From Cloeon dipterum (taxonomy: Eukaryota > Arthropoda > Insecta > Ephemeroptera > Baetidae), in NCBI RefSeq assembly GCF_949628265.1, contig NC_088790.1, forward strand, positions 15,008,545-15,072,544: a stretch of 64,000 nucleotides of DNA, in the 5' to 3' direction. Shown here in pieces: positions 24,701 to 37,300 of the stretch. The translations under genes were made by a program, and so were the position numbers. Within the stretch, counting starts at the first letter, position 1. Each line of letters starts with the position of its first letter. Below the pieces are notes generated by a model. It had not been told where the DNA came from. It ran no database searches and saw nothing but the letters and a program-made list of their open reading frames with translations.

Positions 24701-27700
24701 CCAAGATTTTGCTCTATGGTAAATCATTAAAATATTACGAAGTCCAGGATAAACACTAGAAGGAAAATTCCAATTTTTCTAGGAATATATAAAGACCCAC
24801 CGGTCGATTTGTTTGATCAAGTTTTTTCTACAAACCAAATTCCGTCTAAATTAAGCAAAAGCTGTATAATTTTTAAAATCCTCGATCATTTAAGGCCCCA
24901 TAAATCACAAAATCCTCGAATCAATAAATATCCACCAGGGCACATGTTTCACGTCATGAAAAGTTAAAAAATGTGGACCTCCGAGCTTGCGATGGTAGGA
25001 TTTTAAAATCGCTGCGTGGTAGCTTTGCGCACGTGTTCTACGGATTTTATTGTTGTCGTGGCCGAGATAAAAGTCGCTCCATTTTTGCCTTCTCTCGATT
25101 TTGCTTGTGATGATGGTGCAGGAAGATCTTTTGATCATTTCTCGAACAATGAGTGGGTTTGAAAGGGAGTCTGAAGAAGCTCATTTTCAATGCCAAACAC
25201 ACTGCTGCAGCTTTTTAAAAGTCGCAGTGATAAAATGTAACTTGAGAGAGCTTCGTTTGGAGAGAAAAACTTAGTTTTCAATAGAGTCGTTTTCGCACAG
25301 CTCTGAAAATTATCAAAACTAAAACTAAAAAATTTGTTGTTTTCTATGTTTTATTAAGAAATAAAAAAAAATTGCTTAAATCTCGAAGAACAATTTTTGC
25401 CTGTCTTCAGATTTTAATCTTGGATGTGAAAGTAAAATTTAAAACAGCAATTTAGTTTAAACATCTTTTCTCTATTTTGAATGATAATTATTTTTTAAAT
25501 CATCGATTAATGAAATTTAAATAAACTAATGGCTATACTCTGCGCGTTTATTAATTCAGGATGGTTAGCTATCAATCAATACAATTTTGAAGGGGGAAAT
25601 ATATTCAATTCAATTCAATTTTATATTACGTATTTTAGCAATTCGTTAATTTTAAATTATTTCGAGGCTGTTTCACGATCCAAATATTAGCCAATTTAGA
25701 AGGTCTTTGCAATTTCAGAAACTTACAATGATTTTTATTTCTGTTCAAAATGGTTCAAAATTGCATGATGATGATGATGATTCTGTGACGATTTTATGCT
25801 CGTAAAGCGTCTATAATTCCTAGAGCAACAGTGTGATTTTTTCTCGTAATTTTTGTGTTTTGGCTTTCTGAAATTCATCTCATCAAATGCTTAATTTAAT
25901 TTGAGACAGTGTCCATCTTGTCACAACCATGCAAATTTAACCCTAGTTTCCTGGTATCATGCCGACCAATTATTTTGCCAATTATTTTCCACCAGGTTTC
26001 GGCCACATTCGCAGCCAGCATGGTGATCTCGCCTGCGCTGGGCGCATACTTACTGAACATGTACGGCGAGGCGGTAGTGGTGGCGCTGGCCACGGCCATC
26101 GCAGTTCTCGACGTCTTCTTCATCCTGGTCGCCGTGCCCGAGTCGCTGCCTGAGAAGATCCGACCGTCGTCATGGGGCGCTCCCATTTCATGGGAACAGG
26201 CTGACCCCTTTGCTGTGAGTGACAACCAACTACTTCTTGGTTCAAAATTAATCAATTTTGCTTTGCAGTCGCTGAAGAAGGTGCGAAAAGATCCCACCAT
26301 CCTGATGCTCTGCGTGACAGTATTCCTCTCCTACTTGCCTGAAGCAGGACAATACTCGTGTATTTTCGTTTATCTTAAATTAGTAAGTATGACCTTTATT
26401 TTCTCTTTTATCTTGTACTAAAAATGATCAGGACTAAATTAATTATTGAATGTTTAAATGAAGACAATCAAACATCTGGCCATAAAATGTCATATCTTAT
26501 TCGTGCTTGAAACTGTCTTCATTTTTTTTTAAACTAACCCCCCTTTTCTATAAGGAAAGGAGTGTAAAATTGCTATGAAAATTTAGTATTTAAAGGGAGA
26601 CCAAATTTAGTTTTTTAGTTAGTACATTTATTGGATTTTAAATAATTCTAGAATTTCGAAAAGATTCTTGCTTGCTTCTATAAATTTAAATTCAACAGTT
26701 TACTAATTAATTAAAAAAACCCTCAAAACTGGTGCATATGATTTTACAACAAACTGTTAGAAATCGACAAGTTACAAATTAATATGCGCATTTGAAGCCT
26801 ATTAAAGATAAAAACTGACTATTTTCTGAAAGATGGATAAATTTCCAATATTTTTGTGTCCAAAAATGATTTTGAACTATGACCAATTTTGCAAAAATTA
26901 AATTTATAATCTTGTTTATATTTTACAGTAAAAGAAAAGTTATAAAAGGTATTTATGTCCTCTTGTTTGATTTTCGTTGTGCAGGTTATGGGCTTCAGCG
27001 TGGTGATGGTAGCCATCTTCATCGCAGTGATCGGCATCCTTTCAGTGTGCGCTCAGCTGATTCTTGGCTTCCTGATGAGGGTGCTCGGCCCGAAGAAGAC
27101 CATCATGGCTGGTCTCTTTCTTGAAATGCTTCAGCTCTTGTGGTACGGCCTTGGCTCGCAAACATGGTGAGAAAAATTTGTAAATTTGTGAAATTGATGA
27201 AGATTTCTATATGATACCTGATATATTTTAAACATTATTATTTACAAATAGTTTTATTAAAAATCTGAACTTTAAGTCAAATTTCTGTCAGTTTTCCGCC
27301 ACTTAACTATTGAATTGAATACTCAAGCTTTGATTTTGACTTTTCGCAGCTAATAATGAATCTAAAATCAATTTCTTGACATTTTTTGTAATTTTTTTTT
27401 AATTTTATGAAAATGTTCTTAATTTTCTATTGTTTAGAAAACTGGAATTTTATTTCTGGTTATTAAAAGAAACTGCAAAACCCGAAAAACAGCTGGTTAT
27501 TTTGGAAAAAAAATATGCTGATCAATTGATCACTCTTTTTAAAATAATTTCTTATTATTATTTTACTGATTTAAATTTGGAAATTTTAAAGGATGATGTG
27601 GGCGGCGGGACTGCTGGCGTCCATCTCGAGCATCACATACCCAGCAATCAGCGCCTTCGTGTCGATGCACACGGACGCGGACAAGCAGGGCCTGGTGCAG

Positions 27701-29455
27701 GGCATGGTGACCGGCATGCGCGGCCTCTGCAACGGCCTTGGCCCCGCCATGTTCGGCGTCATCTTTTACCTCTTCCATGTGGACCTGAACGAGGTCAGCT
27801 CCCCGGCACCCGCTATCCCAGGCGCCAACGTTTCAAGCCACACACCTGACGTCCATTGGCGTCACGCAGACCAGGTTTGTTATTTATTTTACCTTCTTAT
27901 CTACTCATATTAATTGCTAGTAACTCTTAGCATTAATGTCGTGTTTTGCGGAAAAATTAATTGTTTTATAATGAGAATTTATTATTATCGATTGTTTGAG
28001 GTCTACCCTGACGCCAGGGTTTGAAATATTATCTGAAGGTTTAGTATTTTCTGACCTTGGGGGTAATCCCCAGACAACGTACCGAAAAATCAGGATGGCG
28101 CTGATTGTGAGACAAAAATTTAAAAATTGTACCTCAAATCATATTTTCCATAGAAACCCCTTAAAAAATCATAAAACAAAAGTTAATAACATACATAATT
28201 ATAATTTTACTCATAAAACTGCAGATTTTGTTCCTCTTTTGAGAATATTGAAACTTTTTAAATTTGAATTCCAACCTTTTTGCAGGCGTTCCCTGGACCT
28301 CCATTTGTTTTCGGTGCGGCCCTGGTGGTATGCGCCCTGCTTGTTGCTTACTTCATCCCAGAGGGAAACTCAATGGGAAATAATTTGCGGCCAACCTCAT
28401 CTCGCAGACATTCTGGTGAGCTTTAAACTTGGTTCATAAAGAGCCAATTGACTCAGACACTCTCGCAGGCGAAACAGTTTTAAAAAGCAAACTTCCTGAG
28501 CGCGACACAGCAGCACTGACGATTGCATGATTTAATTAGTCTCGATTTTAGGGTGGTAAATATGCATATTTTCGTAGCAAAACTGTGAAGTGAAACTTGT
28601 TCATGGATTTTTGTGGCTTTGATCGTCAATCTTGTGAATTTAGCAGGGTGGATACAACAAACGCTTTCCATGATTTTTTTAGGAAAAAATTGGAATTATT
28701 TGAAGCAGATTTTTTTAATTAATTAAAATCATTAATATCACTTATTCTTGGCTTCTGTAAAATGTTTTCAATTTTAAATAGATCTTGCATATAACTAAGA
28801 CATACAATATAATCAATTGGATAAATTTAAAAGTAAAAAATACCCTGATTTAGAGCATTTAATTCAAGATTCTTATAGTAACTTTCGTTTTCACCCACTT
28901 TGCACCTCTCGCAAGGACAAATTTCATTTTTAGATTCATGCCTAATTACTTAAATTAATATTTCACACTTTGTTTCTGTTTGAAATTTTACGGACATTTT
29001 TTTTACCACTATTATATCTTTTCATGGCTAAAAATTTTTAAAACCAATTTTTTTGGATTTTTTTTTACATATTTGTTAAAACATTTACCCTCTGACCTTA
29101 AATTATGTCCCTTATTGATATTTTTAGAAGTATTGAGGGTTGTGGAAAAATTCCATGATCATCTATATATTGGCTTTTGAAAAACGGACTTTTCTCTCTG
29201 TCTTATTTTGAGAATAACGCCCATGGAAAACACCAGATGGACAAAACTGCAAACCATGCATTGCTTAAATTTGAGAGTTAAAGAATATGTGAACGTCAGC
29301 ATTATATGTTCTGTCATGTCTCTGTTGCAAATCGTACAATTTGAAAATTGTGTTCCACAGGTTTGTCGATGGAAATTCAATACGAAGTAGATAGGAAGAA
29401 GCATGACGCACCTGGACCTCACTCGCCCTTGGTAGAAGACGCAAATATTCTGTAA
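9750..29455 (+). CDS. MFSD14: MFSD14/HIAT1-type major facilitator transporter
   Basis: Coding exons: 9750-9827, 23088-23183, 23816-23878, 23932-24174, 25996-26214, 26269-26382, 26985-27166, 27592-27874, 28286-28415, 29361-29455; 501 codons including stop. The 500-residue product matches the usual length of MFSD14A/B (hippocampus-abundant transcript) solute carriers. Diagnostic stretches are IGEPSVFHALVVIFLEFFAW, the MFS loop motif GALSDVWGRK (about residues 91-100), WGAPISWEQADPF, LSYLPEAGQYS and GMRGLCNGLGPA. Twelve hydrophobic segments are expected for this family, which is orphan or presumed sugar-like in substrate. Exon 1 encodes a short basic cytosolic N-terminus (ending KDGVVT) that aligns with the vertebrate start. 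Intron 1 is 13,260 bp, far larger than the others. Confidence 0.95.
11335..11781 (-). mobile_element. LINE C-terminal remnant (CR1/L2-like)
   Basis: A minus-strand frame contains a stretch reading SVFGQRAFSFRLAKPWNDLP. The pattern F-x-x-R-A-x-x-x-W-N-x-L-P is the familiar tail of CR1/L2-type non-LTR retrotransposon reverse-transcriptase ORFs. It is a fragment with no start and no catalytic domain. It may be unrelated to the RT fragment next to it, since the tail type differs from the CCHC-type tail at 38.4 kb. Confidence 0.6.
12310..12870 (-). mobile_element. Decayed non-LTR retrotransposon, RT palm and thumb
   Basis: On the minus strand, with one stop and at least one frameshift, the sequence encodes a reverse-transcriptase active-site motif MYTDDIVL (codons for YTDD at 12835-12846). 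This is followed by a YLGVTFEASG motif, an HIDRRVKA motif, SPIASYGIEAVW and SRFFKKALGVDKRMRSRLVY. This order is the palm/thumb of jockey- or I-like LINEs. It is a dead copy inside the MFSD14 intron. Confidence 0.8.
15894..18582 (+). CDS. Candidate nested gene or alternative exons, unknown
   Basis: I do not recognise this protein. Three open segments join with phase 0 at every junction: 15894-15980 (ATG in strong context atcATGG; 29 codons; GC-AG type donor AAG|gcaagc), 17150-17290 (47 codons, acceptor aaaag, donor CAG|gtaatt) and 18301-18582 (93 codons plus TGA, acceptor ttatttacag). The predicted product is 169 aa, starts MEEGSKRAALASQ, and has no signal peptide or known motif; the middle exon has a CxxC (GEECGLCNVD). 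The third segment also has an in-phase internal donor at 18441 (TTG|gtacgt), which would make it 47 codons and could splice in frame to MFSD14 exon 2 at 23088. It could therefore be a nested gene, an alternative N-terminus, or chance. Confidence 0.33.
16650..17015 (+). repeat. Diverged repeat, copy 1 (pair with 18.0 kb)
   Basis: The segment shares an ordered series of words with 18035-18245: GGTTTTGG-CT-CA-TCAGAC, GTCGATTTTCTTA/GTCGATTTTTTAA with ATCACGA, a CCAACT..ACTGAC block, and GTAGCTCAACAA. The two copies flank the exon-like segment at 17150-17290 in direct orientation. The family is unidentified. Confidence 0.55.
18035..18245 (+). repeat. Diverged repeat, copy 2 (pair with 16.65 kb)
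   Basis: This is the second, shorter copy of the repeat at 16650-17015, ending just before the candidate acceptor at 18300. Shared landmarks include TTTTGGCTCCAATCAGACG and GTAGCTCAACAAGACT. Confidence 0.55.
24664..24860 (+). repeat. Degenerate ~200-bp dispersed repeat (copy a)
   Basis: This intronic stretch resembles 31145-31340, 43443-43640 and, in part, 46310-46480. It opens with GGAAGTTTCATCAGCTTTCAG, then TTTTGCTCTATGG, a CTAGGAATAT block, and closes with AAACCAAATTCCGTCTAAAT. Copies are very diverged, so boundaries are approximate. Confidence 0.45.
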
Positions 29456-31458
29456 GACGCGCCGCAGACAATTCAAAACTAGTCCCCTGTCCATTTCACT
29501 CGCTGTATCTCTCTAACTCTTTCTACGCAACTGTTGATGCATGTATGTGTCTCTGAAGAATCGGTTCAGTCATCTCCCTCCCCCCTACTAAACGCTGCTA
29601 AGATACATAAATTAATATGAATATATCGATGGTAGTTGAGATGGTATATTTATTCTTGTTAACAAATATTACTCGTTACTGAGAAAGGCGGTTAAAGAAA
29701 AGATTGCAATTATTTTTCAAAAGACGGCAATACGCAATAAGATGTTCAAATTTTAAACGAAGAGAATTGAAGCTTGGAGTGAGGCTCTTTTAATTCAAAT
29801 CAAACAGTGATAAAATCTATTTCAACAAATTACAGTACTTACAAGGCAACCCTGCGTATCTTCCAAGTTTGAAAGTATTTTTTTATGTTAATACAAGCAA
29901 CCAGTTAAAGTTTTTCTAACTATCATTGCTTTTTATTTGTGGAGATCATGAAAGAATTGATTGTTTATCAATAAGCAGACAAAAATTACTAAATTTTTCA
30001 TTAAATTAGGAAGTTATGCCGGGGTATTTATCAAACCAAAAGTGAAAGTATCCACGGCTCTATTTTGGAAAATTTTCCAAGTGGCCATGAACTTGATTTT
30101 TTTCTCTTTGAAAATTAGATTAAATTTTAACCGCTCCTCCTTCCAAGCTTAACCAATCGACAAAGCTCATTGGAGAACTCATGGCTGATAGAAACCTACC
30201 AACTGATGTGTAAGTAATATTGAACGAGGTGAAGATAAAAAAGATGAAACTACTAGTGTTACTATGCATTTAGAACTGTTGCTATTCATTTAGTGGCAGT
30301 CGTTAAAAAAAGCCCATTGTCATTTGAACCCCGTACTTTAGGCGTGTCATACCAAAAATAGAGAGGCGCCCAGCAGGGTAAATTAATTAATTCAGTCCTG
30401 ATCTCATAGATGATGCAAGATGTCTGCTAACAGGATTATAACCACCGTCATTACAATGTTTTCCATTCCGAGCTAGGCGCGAGTTTTGTTTTAGTGTTGA
30501 ATGTTTCAAAAGAGTGACTGAGCCACCACGTGTTTTGATTCGAGACAGAGAGTGCGTCTGTTGAAATCCATTTTCACACCATGACAACTTTGCCAAGTGG
30601 CTCGGCAGGATTTTGTACAACTTAAATACCAAACTGTATTGGTTCGAAATCAAGTGACTAGCATATTTCTCATCCTACCGAAAATGTTGTGTTTACACGT
30701 CGCGAGATGAACACTTTAATTATCAATCAAAATAAGAGACCAGATTGCTTGCTTGAGTATGATTGTGTTTGTATTATCTTTTACCACCATATGATGCGAA
30801 AAATTATAATTATAATGAAAGGTTCAAATGAAGGAATATGTGAAGTACGTAATTTAGGGAGTTATTGTCCTTCTGTTTCAATAAAGAAGTGAAACAACCA
30901 TATAAATTTGACTTTTACTTGAGTATATCAATAACCTGGAGCTACTTGAGTTGTAGGTAAATTGAATTAAATTATTAAAAGCTTAATGGAACGAAAATAA
31001 TCAGAATTAAGGGAAATTAGCGGTAATCTTGAAACACTTGTTTAAATATCTTGTTCAATTATATCACCCAGGGAAATTTCCGATCCACTTAAATCTCGGA
31101 TTTTCAAGCCTGATTCTCAAATAAATTGTTACAAAAATTTTTGAAACAGGAAATTTCAACAGCTTTCAGAATATATTTAGTTTTATACAACGTTAATTAC
31201 AAAAGCCCACGACACTCACTTTAAAGGGAATTTTCAAGTATTTCTAGTAATGCCAAAAAATGATCCAGGGATTCATTTGAGTCTTCAATATTTGTCTAAT
31301 AACCAAATTACATCTAAATAGAACAAAAACTCACTTTTTAAATCAATTTCTAACTTTTTAGTTATTTAATTGAATGCAAGCTTGAGAAAATAAGACCAAA
31401 ATTAATTCTTTTCAGTCCTTTTTAATCGCTATCAACAATTCTATCGCTATTCCTTATC
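29456..31458. other. Spacer between MFSD14 and COQ9 3' ends
   Basis: Two genes converge here. The sequence is AT-rich, with no coding exon I can support. It contains one copy of a degenerate dispersed repeat near 31145-31340. Confidence 0.5.
31145..31340 (+). repeat. Degenerate ~200-bp dispersed repeat (copy b)
   Basis: It opens with AGGAAATTTCAACAGCTTTC and contains CTAGTAATGCCAAAAAATGA and an ending AACCAAATTACATCTAAAT, matching the order of words in the 24.66-kb and 43.44-kb copies. Confidence 0.45.
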
Positions 31459-33431
31459 TCATCTGGAGTTCCTTTGGTAAGACTGCATGCCCGTCAAATT
31501 ACGAATCTGGACACACAAAAATTCGGTCAGTTTCAATTTACACCGATTGAATGTTTTCACCAATGTGAGTGAAGACTGCGCGATGTCCTTGAGGATTTCC
31601 TGCTGGCGACTGCAGCTTCCACCGAACTCCTCAACCTTCCTCAGGTCATCTATCCTGCGTGCAAGCATCCGCCACGACTCATCACAGTTTGCGCTTTTGT
31701 CTTGGACTAGACTGAGTTCCCCAGTGATGTAAAGCCCAGCGACTGCTGCTCTTTTTGTGTACCAAGTAGCCTGAACAAGAAGAAACAAACACTTCAGCAA
31801 ATGCAATTAGGTTATAGTTGGTAAATTCCTCTGTAATGGAAGCCTCAAACAGTTCCACAGTTGGCACCACCAATCATTTACAATTATCTGCTAATCGTCC
31901 TGCAACTGTATATTCTTAGGCTAAAATTATTTTATTTGACGTGTTGAAGACCATATTTTTTAAGGTTTAGAATACAGAGAAACAGGATTTAGAGCCCAAG
32001 AACAAGAAAATTGTAAATTAAAGGTGCTACCTACTGTTGGCGACATTTAACACATTTTCCCAACTGGCAAATTTTATATTTTAAGAAAAAAAATCGAAAA
32101 ATAATTTACATTGAGAGATCGGTCGCCAGCAAAGAAGCAAATGTCATCGGCCAGCTCGTAGAGCAGTTTGTACGAATCTAAAGAACTGTGGGGACGTGCC
32201 ATCAGGGCCATGGCTTGCGGCCACTGGGGCAGGTATGGCAAGATCATCTGCAGCCTTTGCTCCAGCAGCTGGTGTACTTTGGTTAGTTCATCACTGAAAA
32301 AGTGGTTGGAACATTAATATAAAAGTCAGTACAGTTTTTCTGATATTATTAGGCATATAAATTAGGAAACCCCAATTTAAATATAGAAATAAATTACTTT
32401 GTATGAATTATTAATTGTTTCAACAAAACCTAAGGAAGCATAGCTCTTCAAATTTAAATTTAGCGTCCTGTATCCTATGTGAGAGACCGCAAAATAAAAT
32501 CAACAGCAAAACTGCACAAAAACACTCCAGAATATTTAAAAAATGTCAAATTACGGTCGTTAAAAGAAACCAGACCAACAATGTTGCAAACCTTGGAAAA
32601 AGATCATCTTCTTACCTTTTAGCAGACTCTATCTGTTCGTCTTTGGCGATTTTCCTCAACTCTTTATTGCAGTTTCTGTGGAAGAAATGCACAAACGAAG
32701 TTCCGCCATGCTCGAAAATGCCGTGGCTCGACTTGGATAAGCCGATCGATTCTGCCCCTGTAAGAAATTGTCTGTGTATTTTGAAGTAGAGATTTATTAG
32801 ATTTAAATCGAAATTCCAGATTGTTCCTGAATTTCTGGGAGGACAAGAAAATTTAAACCAGAATAGGACAAGACAAGACTGTTTTGTTATGTAATTTCTT
32901 GTAAATCCGTCAAGAACCCACCTAAGCAACACAAGTTAAATCGAAAATTCACATAAACAACACACTGAAAGAAGCCAGTGAATTAAATTAAAAATCAAGG
33001 ACAGGAAAATTCAGATTTTTGGGAAGAGCCAAGGCAGTAAATGAACACTTAAATAATAATTAAAATTCCACACTATTATGTAATAATTGTAAAATTTACC
33101 AGCTTCCAGGCATTCTTTGGTCCATCCTAACTGGTGCACCAGAGGGAGAGCTGCATTGAATATTTTAAACTTGACGTCATCTTCTTTGGATGAAGAGTCC
33201 TGCTCCTCTCTACGACCTTCACTTTGGGCCGAAGCATTTGCGTCTTGGCTGGTCGTTCTGTTTGTAGAAAAATTTGAAGCGAGGAGTGGCCGAGCGATGA
33301 TGGTCGTTCTGCCCATGATATTTCCATAACATTGGAGCAATGGTAAGTATCTCGCGAGCACTGCAATAAAAGAAAAATTATCTTAGTGTCAAAAGAAATT
33401 TCCAGCATTTTAGAAAAGACGAAAGCTCACT
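31459..33431 (-). CDS. Coq9: COQ9, mitochondrial ubiquinone biosynthesis protein
   Basis: Coding exons (minus strand, 5' to 3'): 33431 (the A of ATG only), 33360-33100, 32757-32616, 32293-32110, 31770-31459; 300 codons including stop, 299 aa. The N-terminus MLARYLPLLQCYGNIMGRTT, followed by an Arg/Ser/Thr-rich and non-acidic stretch, is a good mitochondrial presequence. Family motifs follow in order: LVHQLGWTKECLEAGAESIG, the amphipathic ILPYLPQWPQAM segment, LADDICFFAGDRS, and WYTKRAAVAGLYITGELSL. COQ9 is a TetR-fold lipid-binding partner of COQ7 in the matrix. The start was chosen because exon 1 ends in A before gtgagc and exon 2 begins TG, restoring ATG exactly; the next in-frame ATG is 16 codons later. 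The gene is divergent from Dicer-2. Confidence 0.93.
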
Positions 33432-34385
33432 CCTGTCAATTTTCCAAAGAAGAACCGAACCTCGGAATAGTGAAAACAGCGATTTTTCTACTTGTCCTCC
33501 TCTGTTAAACCGACAGCTACAAAAACATAAGCTAAGGGGGTGTGTCGTCCTTGCTGTTACGTAACAATAACCACGCCCCTTTTTTGATTACAAAAAACCG
33601 GGAAAAAATGGGGAAACCGGAAAATCAACCATTAACAATTCAAATGGAAAGATAACTTCACTGACCCTAACAGAATTCATCATTTTTGTAGAATGTTCAG
33701 CAATATTCGCAACAATGAAATAGCAGTGTTGCGAGCTTTGAGAAAATTTTCATTGCTACACTAAGATGATAATAAAATCCACTACATTTTTGTGAGAGAG
33801 ACTGTTAAAATAAATTATGAATCTTTACATATCTTTCAAGATAAATTAATTTTGGAATTAAAAAAGGGTTACTTAAATGCAGGCTAAACAAATATTTTTT
33901 CCTATTTAATCATTTTAATCATACAACCGGTTGATTAGAAACTCTCCCACTTTTCCCACTTTTCATACTACCCCCACTTCACTCCTTCCGAGGTGTTCCG
34001 AGGTGAAGATAACAACCGATAACAACGATAACAAAACACAACACAAGACTCAGCAGGACATTGTTTATGAAATATTTCGTGCCGGTTAGCGCGTTATACA
34101 AACGAGAGACTGCTTTACTTGAAGTTGAGAATTTGGTGCTTCCCCTAACATCTTGCCATTTTGAGGATTATCTCATGCTGGCATCATGATTCGTAAGTCA
34201 AATTGTTCGACTCATTCTAACAGTATCAGTGCATAAAATAAAGTGCACCGCGCAAGCATTTGGGCATTTTTTGAAACTTTCCGTGCGCACAAGCAAAAAG
34301 TTGAATCAATTCATCGAGCTAAATATTTTGAATTGAAAGATTGGGCTGGCATTTGAAGAGTCGTTCGTTCTCTTATTTTTGAAAT
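33432..34385. promoter_or_regulatory. Shared intergenic region of COQ9 and Dicer-2
   Basis: The two genes start 954 bp apart on opposite strands, so this interval must hold both promoters or a bidirectional one. It contains a palindromic TTACGTAA (33559 region), a CCACGCCCC GC-box-like word just after it, and a cluster of GATAACA words near 34010-34035. No TATA box is clearly placed. No other gene is seen. Confidence 0.5.
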
Positions 34386-37300
34386 ATGAAACGGAAATTT
34401 TCAGATTCGCCAACAAGTGGGAATCTGGAATCGAGCCGGACGTTAAAGGCGCGGCTGGACGATGGTGAAGGCGACAGTGTGTTCGACTACCGTGAATATC
34501 AGGTCGTATTTTCTCTGATCATGTTCTCAAGTTTTCAACACGTTATGATTTTTACTGCAGATTGATATGGCACAAAAGGCAGAGGAGAAAAACTCCATTA
34601 TCTATATGCCAACTGGCTCGGGAAAGACCTACATTTCCATCCTTGTAATAAAAGCATTCCACGCTCATGTGAAATTGTATGCATTTTTTTTTATCTAAAA
34701 GTGTGAATTGGATTGCACTGGAAAATTTCAGGCCTTTTGAAGAAGGAGGCAAGAGAATTATTTTCTCAGCGCCGAAAGTAGCTTTGGTTGACCAGCAGGC
34801 CGAAATTCTGAGGAAGCACACGCCATTCTCTGTCGGGTGCTACAATGGCTACATGCAAGTTGAGTTCTGGGAGAAGAACAAGTGGCTAGAAGAGTTTGCC
34901 CAACACCAGGTTCGGGATAGCTGTCTTTTCATTGCATATTCATTGTGAACTGCTTTTTAGATACTTGTGATGGGCTCTGAAATCCTTAGGGACATTCTTG
35001 ACAAAGGGTTCATACAAATGAGCCAGTTTGCTTTGATGATTTTTGATGAATGCCATCATGCCACGGGAAACCACCCCATGAATATGGTAAGGTGCTATTA
35101 TTAATTATTATGAACTGTGTTAAAATGAGTCTAAAACTCTTAAATGTATTTTATCTGTAACGTATATATATGTAATTATTAAACTAAGACAAGACTTTAA
35201 TGAAAATTTTAAGATGGTATTTGAAGAAAGTCAGTATAACTTAAATTAAATAAAATTTCCAAGACTGGAAAGTGTTGTAAATTTTAAGAATTTGTGCAGA
35301 TCGAGAGGATAAAATATTTTTGCTGAGGTCAATTTGGTTATTATTTTTGTCACAAATATTTTGAATTTCTTCCATACTGGTAGTACAGTCAAGGAAAATT
35401 GCTTCCATCTAGAAGTTTGACCAATTAAAAGGGAGAAAAATTGCTCGCATTGTTAATGCATTCCTAGGAGTGTTAAAGCAGTAGGAGATATTTGAACATT
35501 TCGGGTATCCATTACTGGATGCTTAATAGAGATGGCTAAAAGGTGGTTAAATAAAGTCTTAAGGATTAAGGTACAAATGTTTGGTGTTTCAAAAAAAGAC
35601 CTCAGTGGCAAAAAGATGGCCACAATAGGGCCCAAGCTCCTCTGCGGCCACTCTGGCCACATTTTATCCATCCGGCGGTATAATTGGTACTTGGTGAGCT
35701 CATAACCCACTGGAAAGGCTGAGCAAAGGTACAAAAATAAATCTCCCTATTTCTTATACAGGTCATGCGGCAGCATTACAAACCAGACGATCCTGGAATG
35801 CCTAGAATTATGGGACTCACTGCTACGCTTATCAAGAAAAACATCTCGGCTGACAAGTTGGATTGTGAGGTGGCTACTCTCGAGAGAAACTTACAGTGCA
35901 AGCTTGTGAAACTGCCTTCTCTGGATGTGATCAAAGGGTATATTCATAAATTTTTTAAATGGGGCATTAAGAATTTGTTTCAAATATTATAGCATGTATG
36001 CTAATCCCAACATTGAGATGGTCTACTGCAATCCTGCAAGTAACACGCAGTTAATTGCGATCGTGAAAAAAATGATCAAAAAACTCTCAGACAGTGTCAA
36101 CCTTGTGGCTGAAGAAGACAGGTATTTATTAATTGTTTTCACAGAAACCCCGTATACCTTCCAAAATAGATTTCCCTTAAAAAACAAATAATTTGATGAT
36201 CGAGTAAATTTTGATTCTTAAAAATCCCATGAAATTGTTATTGATATATTTTTTGTTTGAATATTTAGAATCTCTAAAATTTATTTGACAAGCCTAGGAA
36301 ACAGGGCTTGTTACAAAAGTTCAAGCGACAGCGGTCACGACAGTGTGGTAATTGGCTCTTGGCCATACAAGTCTGGGGCAGCTCGGTTTTAAGGGCAATC
36401 TCGGTTTTAATGGCAAACGCGTGCTTCGCACGTAATTGACTGTGAAGGCATATTCAGACCTATGACACCTATGCAGATAAATTTCTAACGTTTTAACGTT
36501 TAGGTTTTGAAACTAAATTAATTCTGATGTAATTCCTGGAGTAGACAAAAACGGGACCTGACCGCTCAGCTCTAGTTGACACCCATCCCGATGCTTTTTC
36601 ACCGTTGCTTTTAAAAAAAATCTAGAGCTCATAAGAGAATGAAGCTATTAATCTAAAATTTCGTCTGTTGCGACACTCAAAAATTGCTATAAACTCGAAA
36701 ATGGTCTGATTTTGAAAAACCAAAATCGGCCTAGTATAGCTTGTCGAGGGGCATCAAATGAGAGCAGGCCCCGAAAACAGTTACGAAATGTCCAAATAAT
36801 CGTTTTTCTGCTTTGAAAATTTTTGCCTCCAGTTCTATCGCACCCACAGCGCTCTACCAATGCTCAAAATGTTCTTCCTGAAAGTCTACATCGATTGGGC
36901 ACCATCGCCGCCCCTACCCGCCCCCGCTGGCCCTTGGGGCTACACGAAAAGAAAAATTTGGTTTTAATTTTTCCTTATTTTTCTAAGAGCCCGATCGGCC
37001 TAATTCCAACGCGAGACACGTTTTTGCGTCGCCCTCTATCGATTTCACGGGTTTCGCGCCTTTATCCCACTTTTTGCTGATAATAATATACACGCAAAGA
37101 ACTGGCAATAATTAACATTTAAAAACTAAGTAAATCTTCATGCGACGCCATACTATGGTTGCGCTAAGAAATTCACCTTAGATACTACATCAAAAATTAA
37201 TTTGCCATATTCTACAAACTATATGCGGGTTTTAACTCTTAATTTATTTCAAAATTTTAATTTTTTCAGTCTGGTCTCTGATTTGCGTCTTAAGCTTGCA

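Noticed and set aside
35453..35734. 93-residue minus-strand frame in Dicer-2 intron 4
   Set aside because: The part with similarity elsewhere in the window is the dispersed repeat A; there is no start context, splice or domain support for a gene.
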